7,957 nucleotides of DNA from Salinibacterium sp. (GTDB taxonomy: Bacteria; Actinomycetota; Actinomycetes; Actinomycetales; Microbacteriaceae), in the NCBI GenBank assembly GCA_025352485.1, contig JANXTJ010000279.1, positions 1 to 7,957 of the forward strand, in the 5' to 3' direction. The translations under genes were made by a program, and so were the position numbers. This document shows, piece by piece, positions 1 through 6,155 of the stretch (within the stretch, counting starts at the first letter, position 1; each line of letters begins with the position of its first letter). The notes beneath the pieces are model-generated. The model ran no database searches, had not been told where the DNA came from, and saw nothing but the letters and a program-made list of their open reading frames with translations.

Positions 1-1031
1 GTGATGGTGAGCTGCTCCAGTGCGGTCGCGAGTTCGAACAGCGACAACTCCTGAGCGTCTTTGACGTTGGGCACGATGAGGCCGCGCGGGGTCGCCGCGG
101 CGATGCCGAGATTCACGTAGTGGCGCACGATGATCTCTTTATCGGTCCAGCTCGAGTTGACGGTGGGGTTGCGGCGTACCGCCCAGATGACCGCTTTCGC
201 CATGATCAGCAGCGGACTCACGCGCACGCCCGCAAAATCTGGCGAGTTTTTGAGGCGCTTGACGAACTCCATGGTGCGCGTGGCGTCGACGTCGACGAAC
301 ACGCTCACGTGCGGGGCGGTGAAGGCGCTGTGTACCATCGCGGTAGCGATCGCCTTGCGCACCCCCTTGACCGGGATGCGCTCCTCACGCTGGTCGCCCC
401 ATTCGGGAGTCTGGATGTTGCGGAAGACGCTGGCCTGCGACGCCTGCCGAATGACGTCGTCGCGGGTAATTTCGCCTACCAACCCGGTCGCGGTCACCTC
501 GCCGAGGTTGACGCCGAGGTCTTTGGCTAGTTTCCGAATTGGCGGCTTAGCGATGATGATGGATGCCGCAGCGGCCGGCACACTCGACGGCCGCACGGTA
601 GCGGCGGGCGGCACGGTATTCGCGACACCGGCGACCGCTGGGCTCACGGCAGCACCGCGGCGGCGGGAACCACCGTGGCCGCTTGCCCCGTAACCAACCA
701 GCGTCGGGGGAGCCTTTTCGTCCGCAGGGCTTGCCGCGGCTGCGGGTGCGGGTGCGGGTGCTACATCGTTCACGACGGGCGCCTGCGCGTCTGCTCCCGA
801 TGCGACGGTGATGATCGGGGTGCCGACCTCTACCATCTGGCCTTCCGCCACGAGCAGCGCCGTGACGACGCCGGCGAACGGCGACGGCAACTCGACGAGC
901 GACTTGGCGGTCTCGATCTCGACCAGCACCTGATTGATGGTCACCTGATCGCCCGGCTTGACCTTCCAAGAGACGATCTCGGCCTCGGTGAGACCCTCGC
1001 CCACGTCGGGGAGCGTGAAATCAGAATTCAT
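1..1031 (-). CDS. bkdC: Dihydrolipoamide acyltransferase (E2) of a branched-chain 2-oxoacid dehydrogenase complex, 3' end missing
   Basis: E2 core enzyme: its swinging lipoyl arm takes the acyl group from E1 and transfers it to CoA in the cytoplasm. The reading frame is open without a stop from the ATG at 1031 to the window edge, giving 343 complete codons. The lipoyl domain covers residues 1-76, with the lipoylated Lys43 in ETAKSLVE. An Ala/Pro linker follows (about 77-160), then a peripheral E1/E3-subunit-binding domain (about 161-197, starting AKPPIRKLAKDLGV) and the start of the acyltransferase domain (from about 211, with APHVSVFVDVD at 239). The catalytic HxxxDG motif lies beyond the edge and cannot be checked; families of this layout usually run to about 430-480 residues. 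The start has AGGAG 5 bases upstream and lies 8 bases after the E1 beta stop. The linker contains an LVGYG...SRRR block. Branched-chain substrate is inferred; such proteins are often annotated as PDH E2. Confidence 0.95.
   Translation of the reverse strand, partial: MNSDFTLPDVGEGLTEAEIVSWKVKPGDQVTINQVLVEIETAKSLVELPSPFAGVVTALLVAEGQMVEVGTPIITVASGADAQAPVVNDVAPAPAPAAAASPADEKAPPTLVGYGASGHGGSRRRGAAVSPAVAGVANTVPPAATVRPSSVPAAAASIIIAKPPIRKLAKDLGVNLGEVTATGLVGEITRDDVIRQASQASVFRNIQTPEWGDQREERIPVKGVRKAIATAMVHSAFTAPHVSVFVDVDATRTMEFVKRLKNSPDFAGVRVSPLLIMAKAVIWAVRRNPTVNSSWTDKEIIVRHYVNLGIAAATPRGLIVPNVKDAQELSLFELATALEQLTI
741..761 (-). repeat. Hexamer tandem repeat in the E2 linker
   Basis: Three perfect copies of TGCGGG plus a partial fourth, encoding alternating Ala-Pro on the minus strand in the flexible linker between the lipoyl and subunit-binding domains. 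Such repeats keep the linker extended and can change copy number without breaking the frame. Confidence 0.85.
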
Positions 1032-1036
1032 GGCAT

Positions 1037-1041
1037 CTCCT
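1037..1041 (-). promoter_or_regulatory. Shine-Dalgarno of bkdC, overlapping the bkdB stop
   Basis: AGGAG on the minus strand, 5 bases before the E2 ATG. Its first two bases are part of the E1 beta TAG stop codon, so ribosomes terminating on bkdB are placed directly on the E2 start site. Confidence 0.8.
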
Positions 1042-2020
1042 AGTAGGACAGCGCGCGATCGACGGCCTCAAGCACCCGGTCGGCGTCAGGTAGGTACACG
1101 GTTTCCAGCTTGGCCGGCGGAAAAGGAGTATCGAAGCCGGCCACCCGCAGAACGGGCGCTTCGAGCGAATAGAACGCCCGCTCGGTGACCGTGGCGGCAA
1201 TCTCTGACCCCACCGAAACGAAGCCGGGGGCTTCCTGGGCGATGACCAGCCTGCCGGTCTTCTGCACGGAGGCAACGATCGGCGCGTAGTCGATCGGCGA
1301 GATCGAGCGAAGGTCGATCACCTCGCAGGAGGTGCCCTCACCCGCCGCGATCTCGGCGGCGGCCAGCAACACATTGACCATCGGGCCGTAGCCCAGAAGC
1401 GTCACTTCGGTGCCCTCGCGCACCACGCGGCTGGAGTGCAGCGCAATCGAGTTGGTCGAGGTGTCGACATCACCCTTGGGCCAGTAGCGGCTCTTCGGTT
1501 CGAAGAACAGCACGGGGTCGTTGCCGGCGATCGCCTCCTGAATCATCCAGTAGGCGTCATGGGGAGTCGACGGGGTCACGACCCGCAGGCCAGGGGTGTG
1601 CGCGAAATACGCTTCGGGGCTTTCCTGATGGTGCTCAACGGCGCCGATATGCCCACCATACGGAACCCGGATGACGACGGGGAACGCCTGCGTGCCCTCG
1701 TGCCGATTCGTGAGTTTGGCAAGCTGCGAGGTGATCTGGTCGAAGCCGGGGAAGATGAAGCCGTCGAACTGGATCTCGCAAACGGGCCGGTAGCCGCGCA
1801 TCGCGAGGCCGATCGCCGTGCCCACGATCCCGGATTCCGCCAGCGGGGTGTCGAGAACGCGCTTTGTTCCGAACTCGGCCTGAAGCCCTTCTGTCACCCG
1901 GAAAACACCACCGAGCTTGCCGATGTCCTCGCCCATCAGGATGACCTTCTCGTCATCCAGCATCGCCTTCTGCAACCCCAGATTGAGAGCCTTCGCCAAG
2001 CTCAAGGATTCGACGCTCAC
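1040..2020 (-). CDS. bkdB: 2-oxoacid dehydrogenase E1 component, beta subunit
   Basis: Beta subunit of the thiamine-diphosphate-dependent E1 decarboxylase (alpha2beta2), which decarboxylates 2-oxoacids and reductively acylates the E2 lipoyl group. It has 326 residues, the normal length for the family. Visible landmarks are GEDIG at 30-34, the DTPLAESGIVG block with the expected ThDP-activating Glu62, YGGHIG at 121-126, and EHHQE at 129-133, where His130 aligns with the family's active-site HSQ histidine. VTPSTPHDAYW lies at 148-158 and the EPKSRYWPKGDVD segment at 174-186; the latter resembles branched-chain rather than pyruvate E1 beta. The start is GTG, chosen because it overlaps the E1 alpha stop as GTGA and has GAGGGAGGG 5 bases upstream. 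It is therefore probably translationally coupled to E1 alpha. Assignment to E1 beta is firm; the exact substrate is inference. Confidence 0.97.
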   Translation of the reverse strand: MSVESLSLAKALNLGLQKAMLDDEKVILMGEDIGKLGGVFRVTEGLQAEFGTKRVLDTPLAESGIVGTAIGLAMRGYRPVCEIQFDGFIFPGFDQITSQLAKLTNRHEGTQAFPVVIRVPYGGHIGAVEHHQESPEAYFAHTPGLRVVTPSTPHDAYWMIQEAIAGNDPVLFFEPKSRYWPKGDVDTSTNSIALHSSRVVREGTEVTLLGYGPMVNVLLAAAEIAAGEGTSCEVIDLRSISPIDYAPIVASVQKTGRLVIAQEAPGFVSVGSEIAATVTERAFYSLEAPVLRVAGFDTPFPPAKLETVYLPDADRVLEAVDRALSY

Positions 2021-3135
2021 GCCTGCCCTCCCTCGAACGCTGCCTCGTAGGCGGCGAGCCAGGCCTGCTGCTCGCCCATCAGCGGGTGCGGATCGGTGTA
2101 CACATGCTCGAACATCTTTGTCACGGGGGGATCGACGATGGCCAGAGTGCGTCGGCGCACGTCGGCGGCGAGGTCTTCGGCCTCCGTGGCGATCTCCGCG
2201 AAGAATTCGTCGCCCTCACCGCGCGAACGCAGCCACGTCTCGAATCGCGTGATCGGGTCTTTCGGAACCCAGGATTGCAGCAGTGCCGACTCCTGATATT
2301 TCGTCGGGTCATCGCTGGTCGTGTGAGCGCCCATCCGAAAGGTGAGCGCTTCGATGAAACGCGGGCCCGCGCCGCTGCGTGCAGCATCCAGATTGGCTCG
2401 CGTCACGGCGTAGCTGGCGAGCACGTCATTGCCATCGATCTGTACGCCGGGAATGCCAAAACCACCCGGCCGCAGATAGAGCGGGGTGCGCGACTGCGTC
2501 TCGACCGGGATCGAGATCGCCCAGTGGTTGTTTTGCAGAAAGAAGACCTGCGGGGTCTGATAGCTCGCGGCGAAGACGAGCGCTTCGCTGACGTCACCCT
2601 GGCTCGATGCGCCGTCGCCGAAGTAGACGATGACCGCGATGTCTTTTTCCGCGTCGCCGGTCGCCGTGGCGCCGTCGAGCTGCACGCCCATCGCGTAGCC
2701 GGTGGCGTGGAGGGTCTGCGAGCCGATCACCAGCGTGTACAGGTGGAAGTTGTTGTTGGTCTTCGGATCCCAGCCGCCGTGGCTGATGCCGCGCAGCATC
2801 TCGATGATCTTGACGGGGTCGATGCCGCGAATGCGGGCAACCACGTGCTCGCGGTATGCGGGGAAAATGTGGTCCTGTGGGCGGGCCGCAAAGCCGGAGC
2901 CGACCTGAGCGGCCTCTTGGCCAAGGCTCGGAATCCACAGTGCGAGCTGACCCTGGCGCTGCAAGTTTGCCGCTTCGATGTCGAAGCGCCGGATGACCAC
3001 CATCTGCCGATGAAATTCGCGCAGCTGCTCGTCGCTCAGCGCTTCGATATAAGGAAAATACTCGTCCGCGGCGTCGCCTTCGACGAGTGTGCCCTTCTCG
3101 GAGAGCAGCTGGACCGTCGCGGCCGTGTAGGACAT
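2017..3135 (-). CDS. bkdA: 2-oxoacid dehydrogenase E1 component, alpha subunit
   Basis: Alpha subunit of E1, which binds thiamine diphosphate and carries the mobile loop contacting E2. It has 372 residues. The ThDP-binding motif runs from GDG (173-175) to NN (202-203). Other family landmarks are the PSLGQEAAQVG block (69-79), FPAYREH (91-97), SHGGWD (118-123) and the loop RMGAHTTSDDP (267-277). That loop aligns with the phosphorylation loop of mammalian BCKDH E1 alpha; Ser274 occupies the regulatory serine position, but no kinase is evident here. The ATG lies 4 bases after the aminotransferase stop and has no recognisable Shine-Dalgarno. A TAGATT hexamer 6 bases upstream suggests a leaderless transcript in addition to readthrough. 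It shares GTGA with the E1 beta start. PDH or acetoin dehydrogenase is the alternative; the complex type cannot be proved from sequence alone. Confidence 0.96.
   Translation of the reverse strand: MSYTAATVQLLSEKGTLVEGDAADEYFPYIEALSDEQLREFHRQMVVIRRFDIEAANLQRQGQLALWIPSLGQEAAQVGSGFAARPQDHIFPAYREHVVARIRGIDPVKIIEMLRGISHGGWDPKTNNNFHLYTLVIGSQTLHATGYAMGVQLDGATATGDAEKDIAVIVYFGDGASSQGDVSEALVFAASYQTPQVFFLQNNHWAISIPVETQSRTPLYLRPGGFGIPGVQIDGNDVLASYAVTRANLDAARSGAGPRFIEALTFRMGAHTTSDDPTKYQESALLQSWVPKDPITRFETWLRSRGEGDEFFAEIATEAEDLAADVRRRTLAIVDPPVTKMFEHVYTDPHPLMGEQQAWLAAYEAAFEGGQA
2026..2034 (-). promoter_or_regulatory. Shine-Dalgarno of bkdB inside the 3' end of bkdA
   Basis: GAGGGAGGG on the minus strand, 5 bases before the GTG at 2020. 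It supports GTG as the true start and the GTGA overlap with the E1 alpha stop. Confidence 0.75.
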
Positions 3136-3139
3136 TCGT

Positions 3140-4231
3140 CTAATCTAACGTGGTCGCTGAGGGCGCCGTTTCGCGCGTTGGCACAAGCTGTGCCGCCGCC
3201 ATCAGGAGTTTTTCTACAGACTCTGCCTCGCCCACGCTAATCCGCACTCCCTCACCGAGGGCGCGCACCACAATGCCGTGCGACTCGAAGACCGCCACAG
3301 CGTGGGCCGTGTTCTCGCCGGTCGGCATCCAGAGAAAGTTACCCTGCGGTCGCGGGATGGCGAAGCCCAGTGCGGCCAGGCCTGCGTAGATCTTTCCACG
3401 CAGGTCGTTGAGCGTGGCGACCCGAGCCAGCAACTCATCCTCATGGTCGAGGGAGGTGATTGCCGCGCGCTGGGCGAGCTCGGTGACGGCGAGCGGGATG
3501 GCGACGGCGCGGGCGGCATCCATGACGTATTCAGCACCGACGGCGTAACCGATCCGCAGCCCCGCAAGACCGTAGGCCTTCGAGAACGTACGCAACACAA
3601 TCAGGTTCGGGTAGGTCTGAAGTAGTTCAGCCCCGCGCACCGCGGCCGGGTCGTCGACGAACTCGATGTATGCCTCATCCAGAACCACCAGTAGATCGGC
3701 GGGAACCTTCGCCATGAATGCCGTGAACTCGGCGCGCGTCACGATGGTCGAAGTGGGGTTGTTAGGGCTGCAGACAATCACCAGCCGGGTGCGGTCGTTG
3801 ATCGCCGCGGCCATCGCATCCAAATCATGGCGCCCATCGGCGAAGATCGGCACCTGCACACTGGTCGCGCCAGAAATACCCACCAGCAGGGGGTACGCCT
3901 CGAAGCTGCGCCACGCGTACACGATCTCATCGCCGGTCGATGCCGCTGCCAAAATGAACTGCGTCAGGAGCGACACCGACCCCGCGCCGACCTGAATGCA
4001 CTCGGGGGACACCCCAAAGCGCGCCCCCAGCCGCTCGCGCAGTGCGGCGGCGGATCCCTCCGGATACCGGTTGATGCTGCTCTGGGCCATCGCCGCAAGA
4101 ACGGCGGGCAGGGGGGGGTAAGGATTCTCGTTGGACGACAGCTTGAAGGCGTCTTCAGCGGCGGCGCGGCCCTGACGGTAGGGAACCAGTGCGGCGATCT
4201 CGGGGCGCAGACGAACTTTCGGCGAAGTCAC
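3140..4231 (-). CDS. hisC: HisC/Pat-type aminotransferase (histidinol-phosphate or aromatic amino acid aminotransferase)
   Basis: Class I/II PLP-dependent aminotransferase of the HisC family, 363 residues from the GTG at 4231. Visible landmarks, in this numbering, are SSNENPYPPLP near 32-42, the SPNNPT block (Asn157-Asn158), DEAYIEF with Asp185 and Tyr188 that hold PLP, and RTFSKAYGLAGLRIGY with the Schiff-base Lys218 and a phosphate-binding Arg226. An ATG at 4267 would add 12 residues (MRWAPAGRRLAI) that do not look like the family N-terminus and would leave only 35 bases to the divergent gene, so the GTG is preferred. Neither start has a good Shine-Dalgarno. Actinobacteria often carry a HisC paralogue outside the his operon, sometimes annotated as phenylalanine/aromatic aminotransferase (Pat). 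Position just ahead of E1 alpha suggests a role in amino acid catabolism or transamination rather than histidine synthesis. Substrate is undecided. Confidence 0.9.
   Translation of the reverse strand: MTSPKVRLRPEIAALVPYRQGRAAAEDAFKLSSNENPYPPLPAVLAAMAQSSINRYPEGSAAALRERLGARFGVSPECIQVGAGSVSLLTQFILAAASTGDEIVYAWRSFEAYPLLVGISGATSVQVPIFADGRHDLDAMAAAINDRTRLVIVCSPNNPTSTIVTRAEFTAFMAKVPADLLVVLDEAYIEFVDDPAAVRGAELLQTYPNLIVLRTFSKAYGLAGLRIGYAVGAEYVMDAARAVAIPLAVTELAQRAAITSLDHEDELLARVATLNDLRGKIYAGLAALGFAIPRPQGNFLWMPTGENTAHAVAVFESHGIVVRALGEGVRISVGEAESVEKLLMAAAQLVPTRETAPSATTLD
3142..3147 (-). promoter_or_regulatory. Possible -10 element for a leaderless bkdA transcript
   Basis: TAGATT on the minus strand (4 of 6 matches to TATAAT and fits TANNNT), with a 6-base spacer to the bkdA ATG. 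It overlaps the end of the aminotransferase gene. No -35 element is recognisable. Proposed because the ATG has no Shine-Dalgarno; short AT-rich matches can occur by chance. Confidence 0.4.
4111..4118 (+). repeat. Run of eight G (C8 in the coding strand) inside the HisC/Pat gene
   Basis: Eight consecutive G on the plus strand, read as Tyr-Pro-Pro-Leu codons in the N-terminal NPYPPLP segment of the aminotransferase. A one-base slip would truncate the protein early and could also create a sequencing indel. The frame is intact here. Confidence 0.9.
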
Positions 4232-4238
4232 GATTGCC

Positions 4239-4244
4239 AGCCTA
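4239..4244 (-). promoter_or_regulatory. Possible -10 element for the HisC/Pat gene
   Basis: TAGGCT on the minus strand (fits TANNNT, 3 of 6 to TATAAT), 7 bases before the GTG at 4231. It would give a leaderless or near-leaderless transcript and would favour the GTG over the upstream ATG. It is the weakest of the four proposed elements. Confidence 0.25.
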
Positions 4245-4290
4245 CGGCCGGCGGGCGCCCAACGCATTGCCCGCTGTCGGCCGCGACGGG

Positions 4291-4296
4291 CATAGT
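4291..4296 (+). promoter_or_regulatory. Possible -10 element for a leaderless YvlD-like transcript
   Basis: CATAGT matches TATAAT at 4 of 6 positions and ends 6 bases before the ATG at 4303, the distance at which transcription would begin on the start codon. There is no Shine-Dalgarno and no clear -35 element. Confidence 0.35.
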
Positions 4297-4302
4297 TAGC
4301 GC

Positions 4303-4707
4303 ATGAGACTCGTGCTGCGCTTGCTGATCAACGCCCTAGCCCTCTGGCTGACCACCCTTCTCGTCGCGGGGGTGAAGATCGTCGCTTACGCACCCGGCGG
4401 TGTCATGGAGTTCACCCTCACGGTGCTCTTGGTCGCGGTGATCTTCGGGATTGTCAACGGGGTCCTTGGGACCCTGATCCGAATCGTGGCGTTCCCGCTC
4501 TACATCCTGACGCTCGGGCTGATCTCCTTGATCATCAACGGACTGCTCTTGCTGCTGGTCAGTGGCATCTCCGACCTGATCGGCTTCGGGCTCGTCGTCG
4601 ACACCTTCTGGTGGGGCGTGCTCGGGGCGCTGGTGCTCGGTTTCCTCAGCTGGCTCATCAACATCCTGTTGCGGCCCATTATCGGTAGCCCTCGATCCTC
4701 GCGTTAG
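4303..4707 (+). CDS. Small membrane protein of the YvlD / phage holin family 4 superfamily
   Basis: A 134-residue, very hydrophobic protein with about four transmembrane helices (roughly residues 4-24, 38-58, 64-88 and 102-124). The tail ends in RPIIGSPRSSR. The NALALWL start of helix 1, the FGIVNGVLGTLIR turn, and the FPLYILTLGLISLIINGLLLL segment are typical of the family known as phage_holin_4_2 / YvlD. Despite the name, members are mostly chromosomal and are not shown to be lysis proteins. Function is unknown, with envelope-stress links reported for some Bacillus relatives. It is divergent from the aminotransferase and convergent with the hydrolase gene, and its stop codon overlaps the hydrolase stop by 4 bases. 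The ATG has no Shine-Dalgarno; a CATAGT hexamer ends 6 bases before it, suggesting a leaderless mRNA. Nothing nearby indicates a prophage. Confidence 0.88.
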   Translation: MRLVLRLLINALALWLTTLLVAGVKIVAYAPGGVMEFTLTVLLVAVIFGIVNGVLGTLIRIVAFPLYILTLGLISLIINGLLLLLVSGISDLIGFGLVVDTFWWGVLGALVLGFLSWLINILLRPIIGSPRSSR

Positions 4708-4721
4708 CGAGCCCCTGATCG
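4693..4721. terminator. Short hairpin at the overlapping stop codons of two convergent genes
   Basis: A perfect 5-bp stem CTCGC/GCGAG closes a GTTA loop at 4698-4711. The four bases shared by the two genes (TTAG, 4704-4707), containing both stop codons, make up most of the loop and the first base of the right arm. The stem can extend with CGATC (4693-4697) pairing GATCG (4717-4721) across a 5-base bulge. There is no T tract, so it would be a weak or bidirectional terminator at best. Confidence 0.35.
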
Positions 4722-6155
4722 TGCGCCGTCCGCCGGCTGGGCGCCAACGCGCTCAAAAATGTACGCCGTACTCGTGACCGATGTGGCGCCGGTGCCGAAC
4801 TCATCGAGCCCGGCGGCGGCCGTCGTGATCTGATCGCTCGTCGCGGCATCCATCAGCCTCGCGGTGTCTTGGTAGTACTGCAGATGATGAGCGGGAACGG
4901 CAAACTCGGACGGAATCTCCCGACCAGCGAACACATTTCGCTCGACGATGAGCGCCTGGTGATTGGCCTGTCTCCCCCCGAGGGCCGGCACGATATCGTC
5001 CGTGTGCTCCACGAGCACGGTCGGAAGGTTCTCCGGAATCGGGATCTGCCCGGTCGGCCCGCCGAAGCTCGTCACCGCGACGACATTGAACCCCCCTGAC
5101 TCCGCGACCCGTGCCACCGTGGCGCCGCCCTGCGAATAACCCACCAATTGCACGGGGCTCGATTCGTCTGCCCCCGCCGCCCTCATTGCCTGAACGACCG
5201 ATTCATACGAGCCTCCGCCCGGACCGGCGGTGTTGGCCATGTTGCTCGTCATGTCAAAGGGCTCGGTGCCGGCCTGGGGCGAGAAGGTGGCTGTACCCGA
5301 TACGTACACGGCATAGCGGTCGGGCCCCTGCGCCATCGTGTATTTCTCGACGACGACCTGCGAGCCATCCGCCCCCGAGGGAATTCGGGAGAGGCGCTCG
5401 GAGAAGCCCGCCGGCGGCGCGCTCACCGCGACCGGATGCTGCCCGACGAGACGCACCGGTGTTTCGGTGAAGAGGCCCACTGACGCACCCGCGCCCATGA
5501 GGGCGGCGGAAGCGAAGGCGAGCCCGGTGATACCGAGCCCGTTGTCGCCGAGGAGCTGGGCGACGGGGTAGGGCACTCCCGCCGCCGACACCATGGCATC
5601 GTCGAGGCTCATGGCGGCCATCCGCACGGCATTAACGACGAGCGGGTTGGTGAGCAGCTCGTTGTACTGGTGCGACCCGGTGTCAGGGGCGATAGCGCCG
5701 GAGTCAAAGAGATGGGCATCAACGAGCCCACGAATGGTTAGATAGGCGCCGATCACGGTCAGCGGTGATGTGAGTGCAGCGACCGCGGCCGCCGCGCCGA
5801 GGAAAGCGGAACCTTTGCCGGCGATCGCCAACCCCATTTCGCCGATAAACCGCTCGATAAATCCGTAGGCGTCGGCCGAACCCACTAGCGCCCAGCCGAT
5901 CCCGCGCGCCTCCACCTCCAGCTCGCCGAGCACGATCATTGCCTGGTCGATGTCACGCTCCGCTCGCGCCGCCGCATCCGGAGCCTGTCCCGTCATGAGG
6001 CCGTTCATGGTCACGATCCTGTCGATGGCACCGAGCTCGCGACGCAGGGCGGCCGATTCCAGCCAGAGTCGATCGAACAGCTGCGCCGCGGTGAACAGCT
6101 CGTCGGTGGCCACGGCCGTGGAACCTCCGCCGGAGATGATCAGGTCGTCAGCCAC
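4704..6155 (-). CDS. Large protein with helical N-terminus, hydrophobic middle and C-terminal alpha/beta-hydrolase-like domain; possible type VII-secreted lipase/esterase
   Basis: A 483-residue protein that I do not recognise as a named family. Residues 1-105 are helical and charged, without a signal peptide, and include YGFIE at 97-101, which fits the YxxxD/E pattern of ESX substrates. Residues about 108-145 and 205-228 are hydrophobic and Ala/Gly-rich, possibly membrane-inserting. The C-terminal part (about 265-436) looks like an alpha/beta hydrolase. It has strand PVQLVGYSQGG with nucleophile-elbow Ser341, VEHTDDIVPALGG with candidate acid Asp386 or Asp387, and VPAHHLQYY with candidate His423 or His424. 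The order Ser-Asp-His and the GYSQGG elbow recall cutinase and PE-PPE lipase-like enzymes. The GTG start overlaps the WXG-like gene by 8 bases and has no Shine-Dalgarno, so coupled translation is likely. The last 20 residues appear unstructured. Enzyme class and export are inference. Confidence 0.8.
   Translation of the reverse strand: MADDLIISGGGSTAVATDELFTAAQLFDRLWLESAALRRELGAIDRIVTMNGLMTGQAPDAAARAERDIDQAMIVLGELEVEARGIGWALVGSADAYGFIERFIGEMGLAIAGKGSAFLGAAAAVAALTSPLTVIGAYLTIRGLVDAHLFDSGAIAPDTGSHQYNELLTNPLVVNAVRMAAMSLDDAMVSAAGVPYPVAQLLGDNGLGITGLAFASAALMGAGASVGLFTETPVRLVGQHPVAVSAPPAGFSERLSRIPSGADGSQVVVEKYTMAQGPDRYAVYVSGTATFSPQAGTEPFDMTSNMANTAGPGGGSYESVVQAMRAAGADESSPVQLVGYSQGGATVARVAESGGFNVVAVTSFGGPTGQIPIPENLPTVLVEHTDDIVPALGGRQANHQALIVERNVFAGREIPSEFAVPAHHLQYYQDTARLMDAATSDQITTAAAGLDEFGTGATSVTSTAYIFERVGAQPADGARSGAR

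Larger units (their letters stand above)
4232..4302. other. Divergent intergenic region between HisC/Pat and the YvlD-like gene
   Basis: Seventy-one bases (35 if the aminotransferase starts at 4267) must hold the promoters of both genes. It contains an 8-base GGGCGCCC palindrome and an imperfect inverted repeat (CCCG...CGGG near 4270-4290), but no clear operator. Confidence 0.6.

Noticed and set aside
1028..1036. ATGCCATGA just before the E2 start, which could be read as a two-codon leader ORF
   Set aside because: The first ATG abuts the AGGAG with no spacing, so initiation there is unlikely; the second ATG has a proper 5-base spacing.
2086..3240. A 384-codon plus-strand open frame opposite bkdA
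   Set aside because: It lies entirely antisense to a gene with clear E1 alpha motifs. Its composition (Arg, Asp, Val, Ala-rich) is the usual by-product of strong GC3 bias on the opposite strand, and it has no recognisable domain or Shine-Dalgarno.
4232..4267. Upstream ATG at 4267 as the start of HisC/Pat
   Set aside because: The extra 12 residues do not resemble the family N-terminus, there is no Shine-Dalgarno, and it would squeeze the divergent promoters into 35 bases. It is not fully excluded.
4303..4707. Phage lysis holin or prophage remnant
   Set aside because: The family name is historical: the protein is YvlD-like, and there is no endolysin, integrase, structural phage gene or att-like repeat nearby.
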